64,000 nt of DNA from Vibrio fortis (GTDB taxonomy: Bacteria > Pseudomonadota > Gammaproteobacteria > Enterobacterales > Vibrionaceae): NCBI RefSeq assembly GCF_000695685.1, contig NZ_JFFR01000027.1, positions 124,001 through 188,000 on the forward strand. Direction: 5' to 3'. Below the pieces are notes generated by a model that was not told the origin of the DNA, made no database searches, and saw only the letters and a program-made list of their open reading frames with translations. This document shows, piece after piece, positions 17,169 through 25,651 of the stretch. The position numbers and the translations under genes are program-made. The first letter of the stretch is position 1. The number at the start of each line of letters is the position of its first letter.

Positions 17169-18442
17169 AAAGCACATTAAAAAAGAATGCAATTACGTTC
17201 GCTATCACAGTCGCGGCTGCGGGCTCTATTTTTGCTGTAGTTGCGTACAACGGCAGCCAAATGGCTCAGGCCGCTCAAGCGCAGCCACAAACTAAACTCG
17301 ATATTGCTGGTGAACAACCGTTGGATACACGTTCACTTCCTCAGGTTGCGGTTCAGTTAACGGACGCAGCCAGCTATCGTGCTGAAGTGGTGGGTTATGG
17401 CGAAACAAAACCCCGCTACGAGCTTGCCTTTGCCAGTGAAGTGAGCGGTCGTGTTGAGTGGTTGTCTAGTAGTTTTGAAGCAGGCTCTACCGTGAAAGAA
17501 GGTGAGCTGCTGGCTAAGATCGACACAACTACCTACCAACAAGCCCTGACTCAAGCGAAGTCAGATGTTGCTACTGCTACTCAGGAGTTATTAGAAGAGC
17601 AAAGACAAGGCGAACAAGCTCGCTCTGAATGGGAGCGTTCTGGTTTAACAGGAGAACCAAGCTCTCCACTTGTGCTTCGCGAACCACAGCTAGCGAGTGC
17701 GCAAGCTAAATTAGCGAATGCTAAGCAAGCCTTGGTCAAAGCACAGCAAGACTTATCGAATACCGAAGTTCGAGCGCCATTCGATAGCGTTGTCGTCAGC
17801 CGTGATATTCAGCCCGGCAGTTATCTAAACGCGGGCAGCAGCGTTGCGACGCTATACAGCACCGACCGTATTGAAATCGAAATTCCTTTGTCAGAACAGC
17901 AGTGGGCGAACCTGCCAAAAGCAGCGAAGGATGGCAACCAACAAGGCAATGTCACTTGGAACGCGACCATTACTGACAGCACTGGCGCTTTTGAATGGCA
18001 AGCCGAAGTCGAGCGTAGTTATCAATACGTCGCTCAGAACACGCGTCAGCGTTCAGTAGTATTGGTTGTCGATAACCCGCTTGAACAAGCTCAGCCGCTT
18101 TTCCCAGGTACCTTTGTTACTGCGACTATTTCGGGTGCTGAAGTAGATAACTTATGGCAACTGCCCGCCTCTGCTTTGTCTCAGCAAGGTGACATTTGGA
18201 CTGTTGATTCACAAGGCATGCTAAGTAAGTCACCAGCAGCCACGTTGTTTGAGCGCAATGAACATATCTATGTTGAACCCGTTAACAGTGAAACCGCAGT
18301 ACAAGTGGTTATGCGTCCATTAAGCAATTTTAAAGTGGGTATGAAGGTCAATCCAACGGTTGCCGAAGAGAGCAATGACATTCAAATGGTTGAACGTAAG
18401 TTAGATTCAGCCTCAGATCGCACGATGTCAGAGGAGGGCTAA
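17165..18442 (+). CDS. RND periplasmic adaptor (membrane fusion protein)
   Basis: A 425-residue HlyD/AcrA-type adaptor linking the inner-membrane pump to the outer-membrane channel. An N-terminal membrane anchor (AITFAITVAAAGSIFAVVAY) is followed by a split lipoyl domain (GRVEWLSSSFEAGSTVKEGELLAKID and TEVRAPFDSVVVSRDIQPG) around an alpha hairpin, then beta-barrel domains. It starts at the ATGA overlap with the preceding gene and ends one base before the pump gene. Confidence 0.92.
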   Translation: MKSTLKKNAITFAITVAAAGSIFAVVAYNGSQMAQAAQAQPQTKLDIAGEQPLDTRSLPQVAVQLTDAASYRAEVVGYGETKPRYELAFASEVSGRVEWLSSSFEAGSTVKEGELLAKIDTTTYQQALTQAKSDVATATQELLEEQRQGEQARSEWERSGLTGEPSSPLVLREPQLASAQAKLANAKQALVKAQQDLSNTEVRAPFDSVVVSRDIQPGSYLNAGSSVATLYSTDRIEIEIPLSEQQWANLPKAAKDGNQQGNVTWNATITDSTGAFEWQAEVERSYQYVAQNTRQRSVVLVVDNPLEQAQPLFPGTFVTATISGAEVDNLWQLPASALSQQGDIWTVDSQGMLSKSPAATLFERNEHIYVEPVNSETAVQVVMRPLSNFKVGMKVNPTVAEESNDIQMVERKLDSASDRTMSEEG

Positions 18443-18443
18443 T

Positions 18444-21400
18444 ATGAGTTCGTTACCTTCAACCGACCAGCAATTAGCGTATAAGCCTAAAGGCATCATC
18501 GCGTGGTTTGCCCAAAACTCCGTAGCGGCAAATCTACTGATGCTGGGCGTTATCATGGTGGGCTTATTCTCGATTAATAGCTTACGTAAAGAGGCATTCC
18601 CAAGCTTAGAACCTGACATCGTCACGGTGTCTGTGACCTACGACAGTGGTGACCCCGTTCAAGCGGAAGAGGGGATCGCGATGAAGATTGAAGAGGCACT
18701 TGAGACGGTATCAGGCATTAAGCATATAACGTCGACTTCTGACTCCTCAGGCAGCCACGTTTCTATCGAGAAAGAGACTAACTACGATCTTGATACCTTG
18801 CTCGATGACGTGAAGACTAAGGTTGATGCAATCAATAATCTGCCAGCCGAAGCGGACAACCCAATTATCGACAAAGCGCGAATGCAAGAACACGCTCTGT
18901 GGGTTCAGCTCTATGGCGATACAGACCGCGCTACCTTGCAGGACCTTGCAGAGCAGTTAAAAGCGGATTTACTGAGTCAAAGTCAGATTCGTGATTTAGA
19001 GGTTAAGGCTAAGATCGATCCGATGATCTCTGTTGAGGTTAATGAGGCAAAACTGCAGGCTTATAATCTAACGCTGACGGATGTTTCGGACGCAATCAAC
19101 GCAGAATCATCAACCAGCATTGCGACGAGCTTACGCAATGGCGATAAAACGGTTCGTCTTAAAGTGTCGGATCAGGCGTATGAGCTGCAAGATTTTAGAG
19201 CGATCCCTATCTTGAACACCGCCAATGGTGGCCAGATCGTACTTGGCGATATTGCTAAAGTCAGTGATGTGTTTGAAGAGGATACCTTCAGCCTGTCTCG
19301 TTACAACCAGCAGAACTCGATTGGCATCCAGATTGTAATGGATGAATACAGTGATGTTATCAGCATCGTTGAACAGGCCGAACAAGTCGTTGAAACGTGG
19401 AAATCGAGTAACTTACTGCCAGAGAACGTTGAAATAGAGAGTTGGTACGACAAAAGCACACTGATTAAAGAACGACTGTCTCTACTGGCGAAAAATGCTC
19501 TAACGGGTATCGCCTTAGTATTCATTGTCTTGGCTCTGTTTCTTAACATCCGAGTTGCGTTCTGGGTAGCGGCGAGCCTGCCATTTGTATTCTGTGGCAC
19601 TCTGTTCTTTATGACCGATTCATTTATGGGTCTCACAATCAATGAGATGACTACATTCGGGTTCATCATGGCACTCGGGATTGTGGTCGATGATGCGGTA
19701 GTTGTCGGAGAAAGCATTTACTCGACGCGCAGAGCAGAAGGGGACTCATTAAAGAGCACAATTGTAGGTACACATAAGGTGGCAGCGCCAACCATATTTG
19801 GTGTGCTCACTACTGTGGTCGCGTTTGTTTCGATTGCTATGGTTGAAGGCAAAATGGGGCAAATCTATGCTCAGTTTGCTACCGTCGTTGCCATCTGTTT
19901 ACTGCTCTCTTTGGTCGAGTCTAAGTTAATCTTGCCATCTCACTTGGCGCACGTGAATACTCAACGTTCAGACAAAAAAGGGATTTGGAATCGAATTCAA
20001 CAAGGCGCTGATAACGGTTTAGAGTGGGTGAATAACAAGGTTTACAAGCGATTGATTAAACAAGCATTGAACTTCCGATATGCGGTCGTTCTCGGTTTTA
20101 TCTCGTTATTCATTCTGGTTATTGGGATGCCATTTACCGGTAGCGTACGCGTTGCCTTCTTCCCAGATATTGCTGGCGATACTGTTACCGCTGAAATCAG
20201 CATGTATAACGATAGTAGCTTTGGCCAAACGCAAACTAACTTACTTCAATTAGAAGCGAATGCTTTGGAAGTGGACAAACAATTGCGAGCCATTCATGGT
20301 GGTGAGTCGGGCATTTCAAGCGTACAGGTGATTGCAGAGGAAGATAAGTCGGGCAAAGTGACGATTGAACTGGACGGTGAAGCGACCTATGACTCTAACG
20401 AATTTGCTGACGTGTGGTTGGCAAACTCTGAAAATATGGAAGGCGTCAAAAAGCTCAAAGTCCTATCAATGATGGAGATGGTAGATGCATTCAAAGCCGA
20501 GCTGAAAGCCAACGACGAAGAGTTATTGAAAGAAGCAGCGAATAAACTCAAAGCCGAGTTACAAACAGTGGCTGGAGTTAGTGGCATTGACGATAACTTG
20601 GACTTGGGTGAACCTCAGTATCGTTTTGAATTGACGGATCAAGGTCGAGCGCTAGGTATGGATACTGCAACGTTAGCGCAACAAGTGTTGCAATCATTTG
20701 GTGGCGATATTGTTCAGCGTTTTCAGCGCGGCAAAGACGAAGTGAAAGTCCGTGTTCGTTATCCAGAAGAAGATCGCCAAACACTTGCGGATATTGGTGC
20801 GTCAAAAGTGAGAACGCCAGATGGTACGGTTGTTCCATTGACGACGGTTGCTAAGGTCTACTCGGACTACCAACAGTCTGAAATTACCCGTATTGATAAC
20901 CAGCGCGCCGTGTACATCACAGCAGTGGTCGACAAAGATCAGGTCGCATCGAACGAGCTTGTCGCTCAGCTGAAAAACAGCATAGTCAAAGAGCTCAATG
21001 CAGACTATCCGACGGTGAAAATTGACTTTACTGGTGAAGCAGAGCAGCAACAAGAGTCGACGGATTCTATGCAATCGACCTTTGTTTTGGCGCTTATTAT
21101 GATCTTTGCGTTGCTGGCTATTCCCTTGAAGTCGTACGTGCAGCCATTGATCATCATGGTGGCGATTCCATTCGGTATTGTTGGTGCCATTTTAGGCCAC
21201 TGGTTGAACGACCTGACGCTGAGTATCTTGTCGCTGAATGGTATCTTGGCATTGAGCGGTGTGGTGGTGAATGACAGCTTACTGTTGGTTTCACGATTCA
21301 ATGAACTGATCAAAGACAAGTCATTGAGTGTCAAAGATGCTGTTCAACAGGCTTGCACAGGGCGTTTACGAGCGGTGTTGCTGACTTCGGTGACGACCTT

Positions 21401-21614
21401 CGCAGGTCTGGCGCCACTGTTGAGTGAAACTTCTATGCAGGCACAGTTTCTAATTCCTGCTGCAGCGGCTCTTGGTTACGGCATTTTGTTTGCGACTGTT
21501 ATCACTTTGGTTTTAACACCGTCACTGCTGTTGATTCAAAATGATGCCAATACGCTGATTAGCAAGGTAAAACAAAAGCTCTTTAAGAGTGAAAATCAGC
21601 TAGAGTTGGCGTAG
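18444..21614 (+). CDS. RND multidrug efflux pump subunit
   Basis: A 1056-residue inner-membrane proton-drug antiporter of the HAE-RND type. It has one N-terminal span, a large periplasmic loop, a six-span bundle, a second loop and a second bundle. The helix-4 motif MALGIVVDDAVVVGES contains the proton-relay Asp pair. An AGGAGG site lies 8 bases upstream of the ATG. The order outer-membrane factor, adaptor, pump, two-component system implies a self-contained inducible exporter. Substrates cannot be read from the sequence. Confidence 0.94.
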   Translation: MSSLPSTDQQLAYKPKGIIAWFAQNSVAANLLMLGVIMVGLFSINSLRKEAFPSLEPDIVTVSVTYDSGDPVQAEEGIAMKIEEALETVSGIKHITSTSDSSGSHVSIEKETNYDLDTLLDDVKTKVDAINNLPAEADNPIIDKARMQEHALWVQLYGDTDRATLQDLAEQLKADLLSQSQIRDLEVKAKIDPMISVEVNEAKLQAYNLTLTDVSDAINAESSTSIATSLRNGDKTVRLKVSDQAYELQDFRAIPILNTANGGQIVLGDIAKVSDVFEEDTFSLSRYNQQNSIGIQIVMDEYSDVISIVEQAEQVVETWKSSNLLPENVEIESWYDKSTLIKERLSLLAKNALTGIALVFIVLALFLNIRVAFWVAASLPFVFCGTLFFMTDSFMGLTINEMTTFGFIMALGIVVDDAVVVGESIYSTRRAEGDSLKSTIVGTHKVAAPTIFGVLTTVVAFVSIAMVEGKMGQIYAQFATVVAICLLLSLVESKLILPSHLAHVNTQRSDKKGIWNRIQQGADNGLEWVNNKVYKRLIKQALNFRYAVVLGFISLFILVIGMPFTGSVRVAFFPDIAGDTVTAEISMYNDSSFGQTQTNLLQLEANALEVDKQLRAIHGGESGISSVQVIAEEDKSGKVTIELDGEATYDSNEFADVWLANSENMEGVKKLKVLSMMEMVDAFKAELKANDEELLKEAANKLKAELQTVAGVSGIDDNLDLGEPQYRFELTDQGRALGMDTATLAQQVLQSFGGDIVQRFQRGKDEVKVRVRYPEEDRQTLADIGASKVRTPDGTVVPLTTVAKVYSDYQQSEITRIDNQRAVYITAVVDKDQVASNELVAQLKNSIVKELNADYPTVKIDFTGEAEQQQESTDSMQSTFVLALIMIFALLAIPLKSYVQPLIIMVAIPFGIVGAILGHWLNDLTLSILSLNGILALSGVVVNDSLLLVSRFNELIKDKSLSVKDAVQQACTGRLRAVLLTSVTTFAGLAPLLSETSMQAQFLIPAAAALGYGILFATVITLVLTPSLLLIQNDANTLISKVKQKLFKSENQLELA

Positions 21615-21640
21615 TACGTTACAATTACATGATGCATATC

Positions 21641-21672
21641 TAGCCCCACGAGTAAGCTTGTGGGGCTATTCT
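21641..21672 (+). terminator. Hairpin between pump and regulator genes
   Basis: TAGCCCCAC and GTGGGGCTA form a perfect 9-bp stem with a 10-base loop, followed by only a weak T-rich stretch. It may act as a leaky terminator that lowers expression of the following regulator genes. Confidence 0.55.
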
Positions 21673-21691
21673 TAGAATGACGGAGGGATGG

Positions 21692-22375
21692 GTGAACAAT
21701 TTGCAACTTCTATTGGTTGAAGATGATCTCGACTTGGCAAAGGCGGTCATCGATTACCTTGAACTTGAAGATATATCATGTGACCACGCAGCCAATGGTT
21801 TGTCCGGTTACAATCTTATCGAAACTAACCACTACGATGCCGTCATCCTTGACCTCAACCTGCCTAAACTCAATGGGCTAGAGGTGTGCGAAAAGATACG
21901 TTCTCAAGGTATAGATGTTCCGATTTTGATGCTAACCGCCCGTGATACCCTCGATGATAAACTGACCGGTTTTTCTAAAGGTGCAGACGACTACCTCGTG
22001 AAACCTTTTGCTATGGAAGAGTTGATCGTACGTACTCAAGTTTTATCTCGTCGTCGCAGTGGACAAGTTAATAAGCTGCGCATTGAAGATGTTGAGTTGG
22101 ATTTTCAAGATAAAAGCGCCACTCGCCAAGGAAAGGCGCTTAAAGCATCGCCAACCGGGATCAAACTTCTAGAATGCTTGATGCGAGAGAGCCCAAATGC
22201 TGTATCACGTGAAAAACTGATGCAAGCTGTTTGGGGAGATGAACAGCCAGACAGCAATAGCCTAAAGGTTCACATGTTTAACCTTCGAAAAGCAGTCGAT
22301 GGAAAAAGCGATACCAAGCTTATTCAAACCGTTCCTGGCTACGGCTTTGCATTCAAGCTTAATGAGGACGCGTAG
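21692..22375 (+). CDS. OmpR-family response regulator
   Basis: A 227-residue response regulator. The GTG at 21692 is preferred since GGAGGG lies at 21682-21687; the upstream ATG at 21677 would overlap that site. The receiver domain shows the acidic pair in LLLVEDD, the phospho-acceptor Asp near residue 54 (AVILDLNLP) and the conserved Lys in DDYLVKPF. A winged-helix effector domain follows, with LLECLMRESPNAVSREKLMQAVW. The kinase gene begins right after the stop. It likely controls the adjacent efflux operon. Confidence 0.92.
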   Translation: MNNLQLLLVEDDLDLAKAVIDYLELEDISCDHAANGLSGYNLIETNHYDAVILDLNLPKLNGLEVCEKIRSQGIDVPILMLTARDTLDDKLTGFSKGADDYLVKPFAMEELIVRTQVLSRRRSGQVNKLRIEDVELDFQDKSATRQGKALKASPTGIKLLECLMRESPNAVSREKLMQAVWGDEQPDSNSLKVHMFNLRKAVDGKSDTKLIQTVPGYGFAFKLNEDA

Positions 22376-23635
22376 ATGAAGATCCGCCCGAGTATCAGGC
22401 TCTATTTTCTCGTCGCGATGCTGTTTGTTGGCAGTGCCACTATCGGTGTACTAACCATAACCGGCATTCACTACTTCTTTGCGGGTTTAGATACCGCGAT
22501 GACGGAGTTTATGCGTGCACAAGCTACTGAGCTTCCACTAGGTGAAAACGATGCACCAGTCCAGTTTGATGACGTGACGCTAGCGGCGAAGTGGGAAGAC
22601 TTACCGATAGAGATTCAGCAAAACCTGAACCCGGAAGAGTTGATCCCGAATGAACTTCTTAAACGGATAGATGGCGTACCCATTATCTCTGAGCCTGAAG
22701 CGGGTTACTTCGCAATGAAAGTCGTCGTAGATGGGGAAACACGTTATATCTCTTTGCTGCTCAAACATATGGATATGAACGATAAGTTTGAAAACGAGCC
22801 GCCACCGTTTATCTACATTATTTTTATTGGGCTTGGCGCCATCGTCTTCTTTTTCATCGCATTGATTTTGGTTCAGCGAAAAATAGCCTCGCCAGTGGAA
22901 GAGTTAAAAGATTGGGCAAAGGCGCTAGATAAAGAGCAGCTCACTCAACCTGTCCCGAATTTTCACTACAGTGAGTTGAATGCACTCGGGGAATTGATCA
23001 AATCTAGCTTAAGCTCGGTACAAGAGAGCTTGGAGCGAGAGCAACGTTTTCTTGGGTATGCCAGCCATGAGCTGCGAACACCGATTGCGGTTACGCGAAC
23101 CAATTCTGAATTGCTGCGAAAAATGATTACTAAGCAGCTGCCTGCAGAGAAACAACTCGAAGTGCTCGACCGCATCGAACGCGCGGGCTTTACCATGACC
23201 GACCTTACCGAAACACTACTCTGGTTGAATCGTCAGGAAGGGAAGTATCTACCTAGTTACCCAGTCTCGTTAGGAATAAGTATCCAACAGATAGTCGGCG
23301 AGCTTGGCTATTTGCTACAAGGTAAATCAGTGGAAGTGACCACCACCGTTGACCAAACCACGTTGGAATTGCCCGAAGGTTTGTGTCGAATTGTCATTTC
23401 AAACCTGATTCGTAACGCTTTTCAGCACACTGAAAATGGCATTGTTGAGATTACCCAAGCAAGTAGTACGCTATCTATTGTGAACCGCAATACGGAACCC
23501 AAAATTGGACGAGATGATCTCGGCTTTGGTTTGGGGTTGGAACTGACTCAGCGACTTATCGCTCAATATGGGTGGACTTATCAAACCCAGCAATCGCCTG
23601 AAGGTTGGCGAGTTGATGTCACTTTCACGAGTTAA
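22376..23635 (+). CDS. Sensor histidine kinase of efflux operon
   Basis: A 419-residue membrane kinase. Span 1 is at about 9-30, a periplasmic sensor runs to about 143, span 2 is at about 145-167, and a HAMP-like linker follows. The H box YASHELRTPIAV carries the phospho-acceptor His near 231. The ATPase domain shows NLIRNAFQHTENG and a G2 box GFGLGLELTQRL. It starts at the base after the regulator stop. The Arg-rich receiver-pair architecture is of the OmpR/EnvZ class. The ligand is unknown; a pump substrate or envelope stress is a guess. Confidence 0.92.
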   Translation: MKIRPSIRLYFLVAMLFVGSATIGVLTITGIHYFFAGLDTAMTEFMRAQATELPLGENDAPVQFDDVTLAAKWEDLPIEIQQNLNPEELIPNELLKRIDGVPIISEPEAGYFAMKVVVDGETRYISLLLKHMDMNDKFENEPPPFIYIIFIGLGAIVFFFIALILVQRKIASPVEELKDWAKALDKEQLTQPVPNFHYSELNALGELIKSSLSSVQESLEREQRFLGYASHELRTPIAVTRTNSELLRKMITKQLPAEKQLEVLDRIERAGFTMTDLTETLLWLNRQEGKYLPSYPVSLGISIQQIVGELGYLLQGKSVEVTTTVDQTTLELPEGLCRIVISNLIRNAFQHTENGIVEITQASSTLSIVNRNTEPKIGRDDLGFGLGLELTQRLIAQYGWTYQTQQSPEGWRVDVTFTS

Positions 23636-23781
23636 CAGGCTGGCTGTAAAAGATTTTTACGAATATTGATGATTTACAGTTTCCTATAGGGTGACTTGCG
23701 AGTATCTTGAAGTCTTGAGCTAGGTTAGGCTCAAACTCTAATATAATGATAATTAATCAGTCACAGATAAAGGATACTTGC

Positions 23782-25074
23782 GTGCAGGCACAATTCATTG
23801 ATGGAACGACGCTCTACCGTCAACATAACTTTCAGCTTCCTCTCGACTACCAGAATCCACAAGGTCAACAAATTCAGGTGTTTGCGCGTGAGTTGGTGGA
23901 TCTTACAAAAGACAATCAAGATTTACCTTGGCTTGTTTACTTTCAAGGCGGTCCGGGCTTTCCTTCCCCAAGAATGAGTGGCGAATCGGGCTGGGTAAAA
24001 CGCGCTCTACAACAGTACCGCGTGCTCTTACTAGACCAGCGCGGCACGGGTAATAGCACGGTGATTAGCCATCAGACACTGGCTCACCTTAATCCAGAAC
24101 AACAAGCTGATTACCTGTCACATTTCCGAGCTGACAACATTGTGCGTGACGCTGAGGCTATTCGTGAACAATTTGGTGTCAAACAGTGGGCGACAATCGG
24201 CCAGAGCTTTGGCGGTTTTTGTACGCTGACTTACCTTTCTCTGTTTCCTCAAAGTTTACTGCGTTGTTATGTTACAGGCGGTATTCCATCAATTGAGCGT
24301 GAGGCTGACGATGTCTATCGAGCGACCTACAAACGTGTAGAAGATAAGAACAAAGCCTTCTTCGCTCAGTTCCCGCAAGCACAAACATTGTGTCGTGAGA
24401 TTGCAGATCATCTATTGACTCATGAAGTGCGCCTCCCGAATGGTCAGATCTTCACGGTTGAGCAGTTCCAGCTAATTGGCATTAATCTCGGTGGTGGTGA
24501 GGCGAATTTGCCGATGTACTTCACATTGGAAAATGCCTTTGTTGATGTGGCTGGAGAAAAGCAACTGAGCTACAGCTTCTTAAATCAGATGCAACAAGAG
24601 CAGGCTTATCTCACTAATCCTATTTATGCGATTTTGCATGAGTCGATCTACTGTCAAGGTACGGCATCACAATGGTCAGCGCACCGTGTTCGCGATGAAT
24701 ATCCGCACTTTAACTACCAAACAGGAGATGCGTTCTGGTTTACCGGCGAAATGGTTTACCCTTGGATGTTTGACCAGTTAGAAACCCTAAAACCGTTAAA
24801 GCAAGCTGCTGAATTATTAGCTGACAAGTCAGACTGGGTTCGCTTATATGAACCGAAACAGCTTAGCGAAAACAGAGTGCCGATGGCGTGTGCAGTGTAT
24901 GCAGATGATATGTACGTTGAGCTTGATTACAGCCGCGAAACTCTGGCTAAGATCCCAAATTCGAAAGCGTGGATCACCAATGAATACGAACACAATGGTA
25001 TCAGAGCAGACGGTGAACGCATTCTAGATAAATTAATGACAATGGTTGAGTCGATAGAGAATCTACCAAAGTAA
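23782..25074 (+). CDS. Alpha/beta hydrolase, proline iminopeptidase-like
   Basis: Cytoplasmic serine hydrolase of the S33 prolyl-aminopeptidase type, which removes N-terminal proline or related residues. The GTG at 23782 (430 residues) is preferred for its AAAGGA ribosome site; an ATG at 23746 lacks one. Motifs are the oxyanion region YFQGGPGFP, the DQRGTGNS strand, the nucleophile elbow GQSFGGF, and a C-terminal EYEHNGIRADG holding the likely catalytic His. A strong terminator follows, so it is monocistronic. Confidence 0.85.
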   Translation: MQAQFIDGTTLYRQHNFQLPLDYQNPQGQQIQVFARELVDLTKDNQDLPWLVYFQGGPGFPSPRMSGESGWVKRALQQYRVLLLDQRGTGNSTVISHQTLAHLNPEQQADYLSHFRADNIVRDAEAIREQFGVKQWATIGQSFGGFCTLTYLSLFPQSLLRCYVTGGIPSIEREADDVYRATYKRVEDKNKAFFAQFPQAQTLCREIADHLLTHEVRLPNGQIFTVEQFQLIGINLGGGEANLPMYFTLENAFVDVAGEKQLSYSFLNQMQQEQAYLTNPIYAILHESIYCQGTASQWSAHRVRDEYPHFNYQTGDAFWFTGEMVYPWMFDQLETLKPLKQAAELLADKSDWVRLYEPKQLSENRVPMACAVYADDMYVELDYSRETLAKIPNSKAWITNEYEHNGIRADGERILDKLMTMVESIENLPK

Positions 25075-25128
25075 CTTGCAGCTGTTTAATGGCTTGTTAT
25101 TTGCTTAAAGGTTTCTTCTCAGACAACG

Positions 25129-25162
25129 AAAAAACGCTGCTAAATTTAGCAGCGTTTTTTTT
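25129..25162 (+). terminator. Strong bidirectional terminator
   Basis: AAAAAACGCTGCTAAA and TTTAGCAGCGTTTTTT form a near-perfect stem ending in a long T run. It separates the hydrolase from the convergent 72-residue ORF. Confidence 0.92.
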
Positions 25163-25228
25163 AATTCCGTTAGGGGGAAAAGGGGGTTGGGGAAAAGTCG
25201 GCGTTTGTTGTTCTTAATTTTAAATAGA

Positions 25229-25447
25229 TTATTCGCCAAGTAGCTGACAAGCCGACTGTACAGCGTTGTCGATGTCAGTTAATTTTCCGGCACCAGCAGG
25301 GCCTAAAACACGAGTATAAAGTGCAGTTTGTTGTTCGAACGTCAGACCTAATTGGTTGTAAAGATCTTGACGAATTTGAGCGAATTCTTGCGGCTCTGCA
25401 TTCGATAGCCCTTCAAGGGTGTTGTAAATGAGAGTGGATTTATCCAT
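25229..25447 (-). CDS. Conserved-looking 72-residue acidic protein
   Basis: A small helical cytoplasmic protein of unknown function, starting at an ATG with AAGGAC upstream. It contains YNTLEGLSNAEPQEFAQIRQ and ends QSACQLLGE. No signal peptide or membrane span is visible. The real ribosome site and own transcription unit between two terminators make it a credible gene. No family is recognised. Confidence 0.65.
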   Translation of the reverse strand: MDKSTLIYNTLEGLSNAEPQEFAQIRQDLYNQLGLTFEQQTALYTRVLGPAGAGKLTDIDNAVQSACQLLGE

Positions 25448-25591
25448 AAACTGTCCTTAGTACATCTGTTAAAAATGAAATCATTATGCACTCTGTGTAG
25501 TATTGTTTCTGGGATTTCGATCGCAATATGTGTTAATTAATCGTTATGTTTAGTGATTGATCTCTAATGAATAATGACTCAATAATGTAAA

Positions 25592-25618
25592 AAAGAGACC
25601 TTGAGCAGGTCTCTTTTG
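25592..25618 (-). terminator. Terminator of the cbb3 operon
   Basis: AAAAGAGACC and GGTCTCTTTT form a 10-bp stem with a 7-base loop. Seen from the minus strand it follows ccoP by 34 bp and ends in a T tract. Confidence 0.85.
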
Positions 25619-25651
25619 CTAGATAATGTCCTTTTAAGCCAACAAATATCG

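Noticed and set aside
19301..19717. Minus-strand 138-codon frame inside the RND pump gene
   Set aside because: Antisense shadow; Ser/Thr/Arg-rich composition typical of reversed membrane-protein codons.
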